A stretch of DNA of 64,000 nucleotides from Hyaloscypha bicolor E (lineage: Eukaryota; Ascomycota; Leotiomycetes; Helotiales; Hyaloscyphaceae): assembly GCF_002865645.1 (NCBI RefSeq), contig NW_020194512.1, forward strand, positions 3,389,183 to 3,453,182, read 5' to 3'. A program made the position numbers and the translations under genes. This document shows positions 1 through 10,652 of this stretch, one piece after another. Within the stretch, counting starts at the first letter, position 1. Each line of letters opens with the position of its first letter. The notes beneath the pieces are model-generated. The model was not told the origin of the DNA. It saw nothing but the letters and a program-made list of their open reading frames with translations, and did no database searches.

Positions 1-545
1 ATTATATATAAAAAATAAAATTTTATAATTATATTTCGTTTTTTATATTTTATTATTTATATTTTAAATTATATAACTATTTATATAATTTCTAAAAATT
101 AAAAAAATAGTATTTCTCTTTAATTATATACTAATTTCTTAATTCGGTCTAATACTAAACTTTCTAAATATTTTATATATTTATATATATTCTTTTATTT
201 TATATTTCTATTTTATATATTTATTTTTTATCTAATATATTCTTATTTATATTCTTATTTATATTAATTAAATATTTAAAGGCATTTATTAGCTTTAATT
301 ATATTATAAAATTAATAGAATTTAATTCTTTTTTAATTTATTTAATTTCTATAATAAAAATATATTCTATTAACTATTAGATATTTCTTTTAAATAATAT
401 CTAATTTAATAAAATATTTATATAATAACTTTGAATTTATATAAATAATTAATAATGATTTTATTTCTAGTATTTTATTAATTATTAATTTAATTAAAAC
501 TCTTATTATAATAAATAGTATTATATAATTAATATAAATATAGTT
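1..545 (-). mobile_element. Copia-like retrotransposon, 3' end fragment (RIP-mutated)
   Basis: This stretch aligns by eye, in the same orientation, with 29,430-30,030, the 3' LTR and end of pol of a Copia-like element. Shared landmarks include the TTCGGTCTA block near 140 and the GGCATTTATTAGCTTTAATT block near 281. It is cut by the window start and fades out near 545. CA and TG are nearly absent, so the copy is heavily RIP-mutated and cannot encode a product. The Copia assignment rests on the better copy at 57.8-61.1 kb. Confidence 0.6.
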
Positions 546-2095
546 TTAATTAAGGTTTTAAGCTTATTTTTAAAGCTTAATATTTTAGTAGTCTCAGCTA
601 TATCTATTTACTTATTACTATATTTTATTACTATTTTTTTTAGTTTTAAATTCTTAAAATACAAAAAATTATTAATTTTTAAGCCTTATTTTATTATTTT
701 ATTTCTACTATTATACTTATATTAAAGCTATAAGTTATATTATATATAACTTAATAATATATCTTATATTTATTAATAAAAAAAGTTATAATTTAATAAT
801 AAATCTATTAATATAATTATTTCTTTAAAAGTTATATATAATATTATAAAACTCAAAAAATAAAATATAAGTAATAAAATATAAGAAACGAGATATAAGA
901 AGCCCGATATAATTAAATTATAATATTAATATATTAATATATAATTCCTAGATTTACTAAGTTTAATAAAAACTAATTACTAGTTAAATTATATAATTAT
1001 ATCTAGTTTCTTATATCTTGTTTCTTATATTTTATTATTTATATTTTATATTTTAAGTCTTATAATATTATATATAACTTTTAAAGAAATAATTATATTA
1101 ATAGATTTATTATTAAATTATAAATTTTTTTACTAATAAATATAAGATATATTATTAAGTTATATATTATAATTATATAAAAAAATATTAAAATAAAACC
1201 TTTATTTATTTAATAAAAGTAATAAAATAAAAAACTTTTAAAGAATCTTTTAATTAATATTAAAAATAATATTATAATAATAATATATTAATAGATATAG
1301 AAAAAAGGAAATATAATATAAATAACTAAAACTTAAATATAATAAATATAGTTATATAAGCCTATATATAATTACTAGTATATATTTACTATATAATAGT
1401 ATACTAAGCCTTTTATAAGCTAATATATTACAAATATATTACAAATATATTTTATTCTTATATTTTAGTTTTCTTTTTTTTAGCTTTAAATTATATATTT
1501 TACTTTTTAAGCTTTAAATATTATATTTATAATATTTAGAATATATAAGCCTTTAAAATATATAAATCTTTATATCTGCTTATTATATAGTACTAGTTAT
1601 ATAGTGCCACTATACGTGACTTAGTATATAGCTAGTACTTTTAGTCTAGTAAGTAGTTTTTAGCTTAATTTAAGCTATTTTTTACTATTATAATAATTAC
1701 TTTATTATATTACTAGAATTTCTTTAAAATTCTTTCTTTTATATTAAGCCTATTAAAGTTCTTATTACTCTTATAATTATATGAATTATAATTAATATAT
1801 ATATAAGAATTTAAATAACTTTAAAGATTAAAAATTATAAAAGTTATATTTAAAAACCTTAAGAAATTAGAAATAGTCTCAAATTTTTAAGTAAAAAAGT
1901 AATATTAAAATAAGAACTTTAAAGTTTTCTAAAAAAAAATTTATTAGAAGAATTCCAATTAAGCTAAATTAAAGAAAATAATTAGAAAAAATATATAAGC
2001 TATTTATAAGTTTATAAATATCTTATATTACTAGTAATTTATTATATAAGAAGTAAAAAGTAAGTAAAAAACCAAGTATAATATATATAAATGTT
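546..2095. other. AT-rich RIP-mutated DNA without a recognisable gene
   Basis: Almost pure A/T with short TA-rich runs and no reading frame of interest. It contains the large inverted repeat at 739-1169 and a less mutated patch near 1600-1630 where CA, TG and CG still occur. Base composition changes sharply near 2095-2110, which I take as the left edge of the non-RIP island. Confidence 0.6.
739..1169. repeat. Large inverted repeat with ~175-bp arms
   Basis: The left arm (about 741-915) is a near-perfect reverse complement of the right arm (about 993-1168), with a loop of about 75 bp. Loop and right arm resemble the Copia-like LTR around 29,310-29,520. The structure may therefore be two LTR pieces head to head, or a foldback element built from LTR sequence. 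It encodes no protein. Confidence 0.6.
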
Positions 2096-2560
2096 ATATG
2101 TAATGTTTTTTCGTGGTTTTAGCAAGAGGATCGCTATTGGCCTTGGTAAACTCGCTTAAGTTAATGCAAGTGGGCTTGTATACAGGAATAATTTAACTAT
2201 CTATATAATAACTCTATATAACTATAATGCGCACATTGACAGCAAACGTCAGGCTGGATTTGGTAGCCTAATTGGGCTAGTGCTTATGTGGGATCGCATT
2301 TCCTAATTGGAACTAGTGCTTCCGTACTTCCAGCGGAACGCTAGATACTATATATGGAGGCATGCGAGCTTTGGAAATGGGCATCAATTAGTTTATTGCT
2401 TGGAACCAGTTCTTGGAATCAATTATACTTCCACGCTTCACTCCATACTTTACCTTATATTCCACCCCTTACCTTGACTACTTGCGTAGCACCCTGCTAT
2501 ATTGTGCGCCTCACAATAACACTGTTATAAGATCCGTACAATCCGGACATTGCCACGTGA
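2096..2560. other. Intergenic DNA at the left edge of the GC-normal island
   Basis: Base composition is mixed and CA/TG dinucleotides are back to normal. A 96-codon ATG frame at 2413-2703 exists but has no recognisable domain. It overlaps the Cys-rich frame in another phase, so I do not call it a gene. No promoter or RNA gene was recognised. Confidence 0.4.
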
Positions 2561-2920
2561 CCAGTTTTTGTCCGTACGAGAATACCAAACCCCTCTTGCA
2601 CGCTCCCACTTGCACGCTTCCTACTTACCATTACTCTCTTCTTAATAGCCCGCCCACGCTACTGTCACAAGTGCCAAACCTGCCTAATCTCTTTAACCTC
2701 TAAATCCCTATGCGAACACTGTAAGGAGAGGCACCGGATAACGCAATCTGCCCGTAATTCGGACCGCTGCTCGATATGCAAGTGTATTCGCCCCATAATC
2801 GACTTCCCTCTTAACCGGGCGCCTTTGCTGGCATATATATGCTCTGTATGCCACGTACGGAGGCGTGATTCTTACTACAGACAAAGGGGCAAGCCGGTTT
2901 CATACGAGGGACGAGCATGA
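2561..2920 (+). pseudogene. Cys-rich zinc-binding-like protein fragment
   Basis: An open frame without ATG runs from the stop at 2558-2560 to a TGA at 2918-2920. It carries four paired-cysteine clusters: CHKCQTC, LCEHC, RCSICKC and ICSVC. They are spaced like two zinc ribbons, and the second has an RP..DFPLNR linker between its cysteine pairs. Similar cysteine-pair/RPxxDF repeats occur in hypothetical ascomycete proteins, but I cannot name a family. The codon before ARPRYCHKC is ATA (2645-2647), one RIP-type TG-to-TA change from ATG, so a lost start there is plausible. It is directly followed by the purine-rich repeats. It could instead be an exon of a spliced gene. Confidence 0.45.
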
Positions 2921-2929
2921 CGGTTTGCG

Positions 2930-3575
2930 CAAGTAATATTACAATGGGTAGTAAAGAAGGACTTGCGGGTACGAATACGAGAAGAGAAGAGAAAGCAAGG
3001 GTGGTTAGACGCACGAGAGCGGTAGATGCAAGGGGACATTACAGAGGGCTAGGGCGTAACGCGAAAAGAGATTAAGAGCTGGCAAAAGGGAGAGGAATAT
3101 TACGAGGGCCCCTATCGGCAATGGGTAGGCTATACGAACCCGCGGGAGAGTATACGGGAGAGCCTGGCAAAGGGCTCGCAAGGAGAGGGGAATACGGACT
3201 CGCGGGAGAGTTTAGGGGGCTCTGCGAACGTAAGGGAGAGCTTACGGGAGAGCCTGGCAGAGGGCTCACAGGTGGAAGGGAGCTGGGAAGGCTTGACGGA
3301 CGAGGAAGGGAGCTCTACGAGCTTACAGGATGGCTAAGGGGGTTTTCCAAGTGAGAATGAGGCTTGGGAGGACCCGTGAGAGGAAAGGGGGAGCTTTGCG
3401 GGTGGAAGTGAGGCTTGGGAGGGAAGGGAGAGCCCTGTGAGTAAGGGTGCGAGTAGGAGTGAGGCTTGGGGGGGCCGCGAGAGGAAAAGGGAGAGCTCTG
3501 TGGGTAGAAGCGAGGCTTGCGAGGGCCCGCAAGAAACCGGGGAGAGCCCGCAAGAGTAAAATTGCTCCTCTTGCA
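2930..3575 (+). repeat. Purine-rich imperfect minisatellite
   Basis: The plus strand is strongly G/A-rich for over 600 bp. A 28-bp block beginning TACGGGAGAGCCTGGCA occurs at 3153-3180 and again at 3243-3270, a 90-bp spacing. From about 3350 the pattern changes to units of 50-60 bp built on GAGGCTTGGGAGG and GAGAGCTCTGTGGGTAGAAG. Short frames on both strands (Gly/Glu/Arg-rich on plus, Ser/Pro-rich on minus) reflect the repeat and are not good gene candidates. Several GGG runs could form G-quadruplexes. Confidence 0.6.
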
Positions 3576-3789
3576 ATTGAAAAAGGCCTCTTTTAGACTT
3601 TGGCCAGTTCTTTACGTGTAATGCATGCCAGGAACGGAATAAGAGAGCAAACCGGGCCCAGCACGCAAGGCAAAAGGCTAAATATTTAAATAAAAGCTCT
3701 TAAAAACTGATTTCCCTTACGCTTACACGTCACATTAGTGCGAGCTTGCGAGCGCAATATGGCTATACTTTAAAAAAAAAGGGTGGGGG

Positions 3790-4115
3790 GGGTTATTAAG
3801 TAGGAGAGAGAGCTTAATAAGTAAATATAAGGCTTAAATGAACTTATAAAAGGAAAGAGAGAGCTTTGCCGGTATAATTAAAGGCTCTAGTAATTTGCAA
3901 AGAGAAGTAAAGAGATTTGTAGATAAGAGTGAGGCTTAGAATGGCCCGTAAAGAGAGGTAAATAGCTTTGTAAGTAGAAGGGAGCCTTGGAAGAGCTTAT
4001 AAAAGAGAAGAGGGAGCTTTATTAGTATAATTAAGAAGTACGGCAGTTTATAAAGAGAGAAAGAGAGCTTGATAAGTGAGTATAAGGCTTAGAAGGCTTA
4101 TAAGAGATAAGAGGC
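3790..4115 (+). repeat. Degenerate 52-bp tandem repeats, RIP-like
   Basis: Consecutive units of about 52 bp, for example near 3929-3980 and 3981-4032, share the plan GAGGCTT... CCCGTAAAGAGAGG ... AGCTTTGTAAGTAGAAG. They match the GC-rich units at 3350-3570 but with many C-to-T and G-to-A changes. This looks like the same minisatellite after partial RIP. The unit length is not a multiple of three, so coding is unlikely. Confidence 0.55.
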
Positions 4116-4189
4116 TTTATTATAAGGAAGTCACATGATTCTTTTAATCTCGAATCTTACAAGCTATTACAGTTAGCGCGTTTAAATAA

Positions 4190-4441
4190 ACGTATCACAC
4201 ATATAATCTCGCAAATACTGTATACCAGCCTTCAAAATTTCCCAAAGACCTTCGTCGCCATATCAACCATATCCACGAGGCGAGGACGCGCTACCGATGT
4301 CCAGTGAATGGCTGCAAATACAACGAGGCTACCGCTGGTCACTCTATTAAACGCAGTGACAATTTCCGCCGCCACCTCCAGAATATGCACAACATGCATA
4401 GTGCCAATATTGACTTCGAGTGGTTCTTGGTCGTCGTCTGA
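4190..4441 (+). pseudogene. C2H2 zinc-finger protein, C-terminal remnant
   Basis: The frame is open after the TAA at 4187-4189 and stops at TGA 4439-4441. It encodes the end of one finger (KDLRRHINHIHE) and then a complete C2H2-like finger. The second finger starts RYRCPVNGC, continues with KRSDNFRRHLQNMH, and has C-x4-C and H-x4-H spacing. Fingers of this type bind DNA in fungal transcription factors. No in-frame start or upstream exon is visible, because the sequence just upstream is the degenerate repeat tract. I therefore read it as a 5'-truncated remnant; a last exon of a spliced gene is the alternative. It converges tail-to-tail with the DUF6590 gene. Confidence 0.55.
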
Positions 4442-5140
4442 GGGGCGCTGCAAGATGACGGGAAGGGGGGTTGAGCCAGGCTGCCATTATAGTGTCCCTA
4501 GCTTTGTTCATGTCAGCAGAAGCACAATGCTTTGGGTTTATTTTTGGTCTAATGAGATATGAAATTGGGCAAGCTGGCACCATCTTCACTAGCTGCTTCA
4601 TGCCATTCAAGTCAAATCTGCGACCGTTCTCTACCAGCTCCAAGAAAACCCCTAAGAGTGATTTGTAGGTAGAACGCCAGTGATGGATAAAATACGGAGC
4701 GTGATCTGACTGAGAACCGTGTGGTCTCTCCCTTCAGTCTGGTAGACTTTCGCTCACCGAGAAGGTCTGCATCTTTCCCTCCCAATCCATCAGGCACTCT
4801 CTCCCTTGTCTCTCTTCCAGCTTCAACGGTCCGTTCTTTTTCACACTCCTCGTTTCGCACAACTAGTGTACATGGCTGATCTTCTAATAATGTCGTGTGA
4901 AGCAAGCTACGTATGAGGCATTACGGTGGATATCGTATTATTAAGGCTGCGTTGTGCTTTGCCCCGCATTACCCCTCACAAATATTTCACACCGTGAAGA
5001 CGGACAAACGAAATGATAGAAAAACACGAAACAAATAGTGGGAGACATCATGTTCCAAGTACCACTCAAGTTTGTCATCAAAATTGGTATCAAACATACA
5101 AAAGCAAGATAGCCACCATAAAACTACTCGGCAAGTCTGG
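4442..5140. other. Intergenic region between two convergent genes
   Basis: Normal base composition, no convincing gene. A 97-codon frame on the minus strand (4612-4905) has no recognisable domain and no splice partner. The part next to 5140 is the 3' flank of the DUF6590 gene; no clear polyadenylation hexamer was identified. Confidence 0.4.
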
Positions 5141-8100
5141 TCAGCCGCTTTGCTCCTTCTTCCAGAATTTACGTCTCAACTTATCTCTGATATTACCATT
5201 CTTCTCCGGGACTCCATCTGCAATTTTAATTGCTGCTCGTGGTACTCCAATCCCTCCAGACATTTCGTGACCACCCTCATGGCATACCGCTTCATTCAGT
5301 GAAGCCGGTCGCTTGCCTTTATCGACATGGGTTCCTAAAATCGTCTCCCCCACCCCTTTGGCTGTCCTCGGAGTATTCGAAGACGATGAACTTTCCATTG
5401 ATATCTGCCTTGAGGGCGAGTCGCCACCTGGATCGGTGACATACGCGCTATCTTGTCGGCTGTTTTTAGTACTCCACGTTCCAGCCACTGCTGCAGCTGA
5501 TAAAGGCGGAATGATTTGACCGGAGTTCTCCTTGCCTTGGGGGAATTCATCGCTAGACATTGAGCTCGAAGGCTTGGGTGCATCATTGACCCCAGAATCG
5601 GTGTCATGTGACGTATCGCTTCCTGAATCGTCTTGAGGATAAGCTGAGATAGCTTCGTTCTCGGCCATGACTTCGCCGGAGAGCTGAGGAAGGGGAGGCG
5701 ACTTTGCAGGCACAAGCCCTTCAGAACAAGCAATTCGTGAGCGGTGATCTGTGAAAATGAAGCCACTTGACATATGGCAACTGACTGATCCAAGCATCGA
5801 AGGATCTGGTGTAGAAGTTTCGACGATGTGAAGGCTTTGCTCGTGATACACAGAGTTGGTTTGTCCATGCTCATGCGACCGGAGCAGAGGTTTATTATCC
5901 GTTGCCCATTTCACTTTATTTCCGACCGTACAACCATTGGGTCTTTTGTTTGGCTCTAGAAATGAATGCAATGCTGCCCCTGTCGTGGCTAATAAGTTGC
6001 GTTCGGGCGGCACGCGTTGATATGTGCTGCAAAGGCTCGCCGATGATTTGAGAACAGGACTAATTGCTTGGGCGAGTCCAGCGCAAAAAAGAACCATACC
6101 ACGTTTTCTAACCATCTGAGTCCAGGGCTGATCTATGCGCGCTTGCATGATATCAAAGCGGTTTTTCATGTGGATTACTTCGCTGAGCTCGAAGCCATAG
6201 ATATTGGCTTTCTCACTTCCATCGATAAGTTCAAACTCGGAAGTAGCTTCGTCCAGCCTGTCGCCCAGAAAATCCAGGAGGAAGCATACGTCTTTGACTG
6301 TCTCCGACAGGTCCTCTTTGAATTTAGATGATTTTCGAACTTTGAATCCAATGATTTCGTGCAGGATGGAAGATGCCTCACTTGCCGCATCCCATGAGGG
6401 TTCCGCAAATTTGAACTCAGTCTCGCGATCCCCGTCGAATAATTGAAATTTGCGCCTCGCGAGAATTTTGTGAATTAAGTAGAGGATAACGCTCGGGTGG
6501 GGCAAGAGCCATGCGGTTTGTTCGCGGGTATCGTAGATTAGAACGGTTTGATCTGAATCGTCTGCAAGGGTATCATATATATCTTTGTTAATTTCCAATG
6601 TAACATTTGATGGCATGAACGTTTCTTGCCATGTTTTGCTGCCGTTGGCCCCAACAATTCCTAAGCAAGATATACCCATCGCAATATTATTGGATTTGAC
6701 TCGCCTGGTTCTTGGAGGTAAAGTTGCCTCGGATTTATACACTTCAGATCTGGAAAATTCTCGAGTTCCAATCATAACAACAACTTCTTCCGCCCAGCCA
6801 AGAAAACATCTTTTATGAAACAATTCATCCGGCTTTTGTGACTTGTACCTATTGAAAATGTGCGGCATTGCAAGGATTTGAGCTATGCTTCTCTTTTTTG
6901 GAGGCTCGGTCTGCCTCTTATACTCCAAATGCCATTGAATTGCATCGTCTTCCGGGAGCACTTTCGTAGGGATCAAGACGGACCTAAGCCCTTCTACAAT
7001 CAAGCCGTCATCAAACTCGGTGAAACTCCTGCTTTGACTCAACATTGCCATATTCGCGAAGGAAATCTCAAGTCCCTGGCCGGCAGTACGCTTACGTATG
7101 CGAAATCCTTTCGCGATTACAGCATGCGGGACGAGCGAATGCCAGCAGGATTCATTTGTTTGGACTCGTTCAAGTTCTAATAATTGAATTCCAATATGCG
7201 GGTTTCTCCCTGTAGATTTCTTTGCCGAGACGGAAGTTGATGACAGAACCATTTCTTGATGTGGTGAATGTCTTACAGCCGCGGAGATCCACGAAAGTGC
7301 TGAGATCACTTGCTCATGGACGGCGTAGTTTCCGACTACTGCGACCGAGGCGCATGAGGTCAGAATTTGAGCTTCCGAGCTCGGTCCAAGTTTTATTCCC
7401 AAGGATACAATGTCACTAGCTTCGGAAATCTCTGTACTCAATCAGTCCGTCGCTCACACATAGTTTACTTATTAGCTTACCTTCCTTCTGAAGAGATAGC
7501 AATTGCTGCAACGCATCTAATAAAACGGGGCCTATATCAGGCCAGGTGGATGTCAGATAATCAATACAGCTCTGTGCTTGGGCATTGACGCTCGCTCCGG
7601 TGATTGTCAAAATGTTGCCTAGTTCTTGGCCGTCCGGAAAGTGAGCCCTCAGAAAGTTTGGCACCTGCCATTCAATCTCATTTATGACCTCAAATGGCGA
7701 ATCCCTGGATAAAGAAATTGGCCATATTTGGAAGAGGGTCTTTTTGATCGGATCTGAGTGCACGAACAACTGCAGGTTTTCTTCCAGCAAGCGGAAAGCC
7801 ATCGATTTGGACAAAACGACTTCTAGTTTCTGGGAGTCTTGTTCGTATACTTCTTCCTTATATTCAAGCAAGTCGTCGTCCTCGTCGTCCTCGTCGTCCT
7901 GATCGTCTTGGTAGTTTTCGTCTTCGTGGTCTTCCTCAAAAGGGGTAAGCGTATTAATCGGGAGAACGTTTTCCTCGTCAGACAAGGTTACTTCCTTTTC
8001 AAGAGCCTGCCGGAATAGACTAGCGACATTTCTAGCAAGTTTGCGAACTGTCCCAGCCGCCTTTATCATCGTTGGTGAGGCTACTTTCGATCTTATCATT

Positions 8101-9899
8101 GCTGATAAAGTTGCTTCCTCCTTCAGGTGAGCGGAGAACTGCACAAGGCTTCGACGCAAGTTTTGCTCAAACCTGCTTGGTGAGACTTTCTTCAGGGCAT
8201 CTCTCGATAATATCTGTAGCCAATGCTGTGCCAGAAGGAACTCAGACAGCCTTTGAGCTCCTCCGGACGCGGTCTCAAAAGAAGAGGCGGTAGTTGAAGA
8301 CGGAGCCAGAGCACTGGACACCACCATGCTATGGACGGAATCTACTGATGATCTCCTGGAGGAATCCGATATTTTAGTTGAGCGCAAAGGGGACGGAGTC
8401 GGTGGTCGTTGAAATGGAACAGATGATCCTCCAAGATTATCAGGGTGTTCATATAGAACTATCCCTTGTGAATGGTGATAGTCCGCCAAGACATGACGTA
8501 GATGATTTTTAATGACCCTGCCGATAAATAACACTTTCACGTTATACTCGATAGTATAGACCCTCGCATAATTGATCCGAGAAGCTGAGTCAAGCTTTTC
8601 CCTCGGGCTGGACATTTCGACCCTGACTGCTTTTTTGATGAGGTTTTCACCCTTGTCCACGACCTCCTTGCCGGAATAGATCACTGCGTGATGTAGTGCT
8701 TGAGCTCCAGCCTTCCTCGTCCCTTGGCCTCCGTAGGTCTTGATAGGCCTATGAATTTTCTGTTAGAAGACGTCGGGTCTCTTGCATAAAGGCTGACTCA
8801 CAGGCAGACACAATGGGCGGTGAAACATTTCACCACTACGAAACGGCGAATCTTGTGGACAAATGTTTCCTTGTACTTACGCGAATGAGAATGCACAGGC
8901 TCTAAATCCGAGAGCTGCGTTCCGTTGGTACCTGTTGGCTCTGCCCACAAGATTTTGAATACATTTCCAACCTTGAACGCCGATCCATGGCAGACTTTGA
9001 ATGCTAGACAGGTCAGAATCTGCGAAGGTTAAATATTCGAAACTTACGAGAATCCAGTGGATCTCCCAGTCCATGCGTGCCTTGACCGATGTGGTAGTTA
9101 TTGCCTGTAGGAACGTATCAGTTTCTCCGTTGCCAAGATCTTCAAAGTAAGAACTTAACGAACCTTCCCATGTTTGGGCGTTATAGAAGGGCTGTTGATA
9201 GGACGATGAACCGATAATCTGGTTATATGAACTTCCGTAAGGATAGGAAGATTGCTGGTATGTTGATACGCCGGTGTCCTCAGGATACCGTGCGCCATAG
9301 CCGCTGTTACTTCTTGCTATGTTCCAAGTGCCATCTTCCACGGTCTCTACGGCAGGCAAACTTTGGGCAACTGAAGGTGCAACCGAAGATGAACTCGATA
9401 TCGGGGCCACATATTCTTCTAAAGATTAGCTGCCAAGTCGGATGTTCTAACACAACGTGTAAAACTACCAGTGTCTCGTTCTTTCCTTTTGTTCAATTCT
9501 AGATTTCCAAAAGCTACCGTAGCATCTTCGTAGGAGCTGGAGGTGTATTCAGGAATGACATCGGCTTCGCCCAACACGGCCTGACTTGACTTCCCATCAG
9601 TTGCATCATGAGTCGGAGCGTAGCGCGGAACTCCTAAATTTTCTGACTCTTGATAGTTCAATCTTGCGGTGTGCTCGTTTCTTTCTGGAGCATCATAATC
9701 GTAATCGAACTCGTAGTCTCCTTGTGGAACGTTAACAAACTCCAAACGAGATGCGAAAGGCGCAAAAAACCTCACCATATTTGTCTAAACGATATCGAAC
9801 ATAGCAACGTTTATCCTCATCCCATTCCCAATCACTCCACTGCGTGGGAACGCGCTCTTCCTTCGAGTGCTTGTTTCTTTTGGAGTATTTTGAAGACAT
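5141..9899 (-). CDS. DUF6590-domain protein, large multi-exon fungal protein of unknown function
   Basis: The exons, read on the minus strand, are 9899-9776, 9720-9469, 9418-9164, 9104-9048, 9003-8802, 8748-7481 and 7431-5141. They sum to 4449 nt, or 1482 residues plus TGA, and all phases agree. Introns are 55, 50, 59, 44, 53 and 49 nt. Donors are mostly GTRAG (one GTTCG, one GTAGT), and CTAAC/CTGAT-like branch sites are visible. The start ATG at 9899 opens MSSKYSKRNKHSKEER, then a WSDWEWDED segment and a DYEFDYDYD stretch, as in DUF6590 proteins. DUF6590 spans about residues 231-385 (FKVGNVFKILW, KIRRFVVVK, LPIKTYGGQGT, SRINYARVYTIEYNVKV). An acidic tract follows at about 567-596. From about 720 comes a conserved fungal block (GIKLGPS, FLGWAEEVVVMIGT, IYDTREQTAWLLPHPSVIL). 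The tail is Ser/Asp-rich with a basic end (KLRRKFWKK). There is no signal peptide or membrane helix. Function is unknown. The frame is intact and unmutated by RIP. The main alternative is two fused or neighbouring genes, but the 49-nt intron at 7432-7480 joins the halves in frame, and the second half has no ATG at its 5' end. Confidence 0.85.
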
Positions 9900-10652
9900 A
9901 GCACCAAGATGCAGAAGGCTGAGAAAGTGAAAATGCAGATTTTTCAACCTAGAGGATGCCGGCCCTTTATTGATTGTGCCTGCAGATTAGCGACGCCCAA
10001 CAGCGCTGAGGAAGTGCTAGCGAGCAAATCGCGAGTGCAGCCCATCTGCCAATCCTGTCCCCCAGTGGGTTTATCCCGCATTCAGTGGCGGAAATTAGTG
10101 TGGTGGGAGAAGAGGGAACAATTGGTCAATTCGCAGCACATGCAGAAAAGTGGTGAGGAGACGACAATGTCAGGCTGACTGCGAAGTGTCGTGAAAGTGT
10201 GTCGGCTGTTGAAAGGTGCCAAGCTTATGGTGCCTAAGGCAGCTAGGGTACTACGGAGGTACAGCTGGTAAAGAGCGTGGAAGCATCGGATTGGACGCCT
10301 GTACGTGCAGCTATAATAATTTTAAATGGACTATCTCCACGTAACCCCCATTTTAGTGTACGCGTAAGCACTAATTTTACTAGTAAATAAATAAACAATA
10401 AACAAACCTCGCACTTTCGTCTGGTAACTAAATCGACCAATTTCACTTGCTTTTTCATTTCTTCTCCCTCATTCTAGCCAATCAAACAGGCCCATTTTAT
10501 TATTGCAAGGCTTTAATTCACGCACCTTACCTTGGGAAGCCTCTATTCCAACTACTTCCTCTTAGCCTCTAGCTCCTGGTACAGAAATACCAGGCCTTCC
10601 ACCCTTTGCACCACTTCGTCAGGTCCCCTTCTTTCCATATATATAGCCTTAT
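9900..10652. other. Upstream region of the DUF6590 gene and gap to the Tc1-like element
   Basis: Normal base composition with no convincing gene. The minus strand just upstream of 9899 is pyrimidine-rich, as in many fungal 5' leaders. Short frames at 9909-10178 (plus) and 10243-10458 (minus) have no recognisable domain. The right part may contain the 5' end of the Tc1-like element, but no terminal inverted repeat could be fixed by eye. Confidence 0.4.
10121..10125 (-). promoter_or_regulatory. CCAAT box candidate upstream of the DUF6590 gene
   Basis: CCAAT on the minus strand (in AATTGACCAATTG), about 220 bp upstream of the start codon. CCAAT is the binding core of the fungal HAP/CBC complex. 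This is a five-base match in a plausible place, no more. Confidence 0.25.

Noticed and set aside
2413..2703. 96-codon ATG frame on the plus strand
   Set aside because: Low-complexity composition, no domain, and it overlaps the Cys-rich frame in another phase, which has far better motif support.
3072..3576. Several short frames on both strands in the purine-rich tract
   Set aside because: They arise from the repeat sequence; unit lengths change and no domain or splice partner is seen.
4612..4905. 97-codon minus-strand frame
   Set aside because: No domain, no conserved motif, no splice signals, and it lies in the 3' flank between convergent genes.
5141..7441. Separate 766-residue gene
   Set aside because: It would start at TTG. 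A clean intron at 7432-7480 joins it in phase to the upstream exon.
8875..8880. GTAAGT as an intron donor in the DUF6590 region
   Set aside because: The frame runs through it without a stop and encodes conserved family residues (the KIRRFVVVK segment); the true donor is at 8801.
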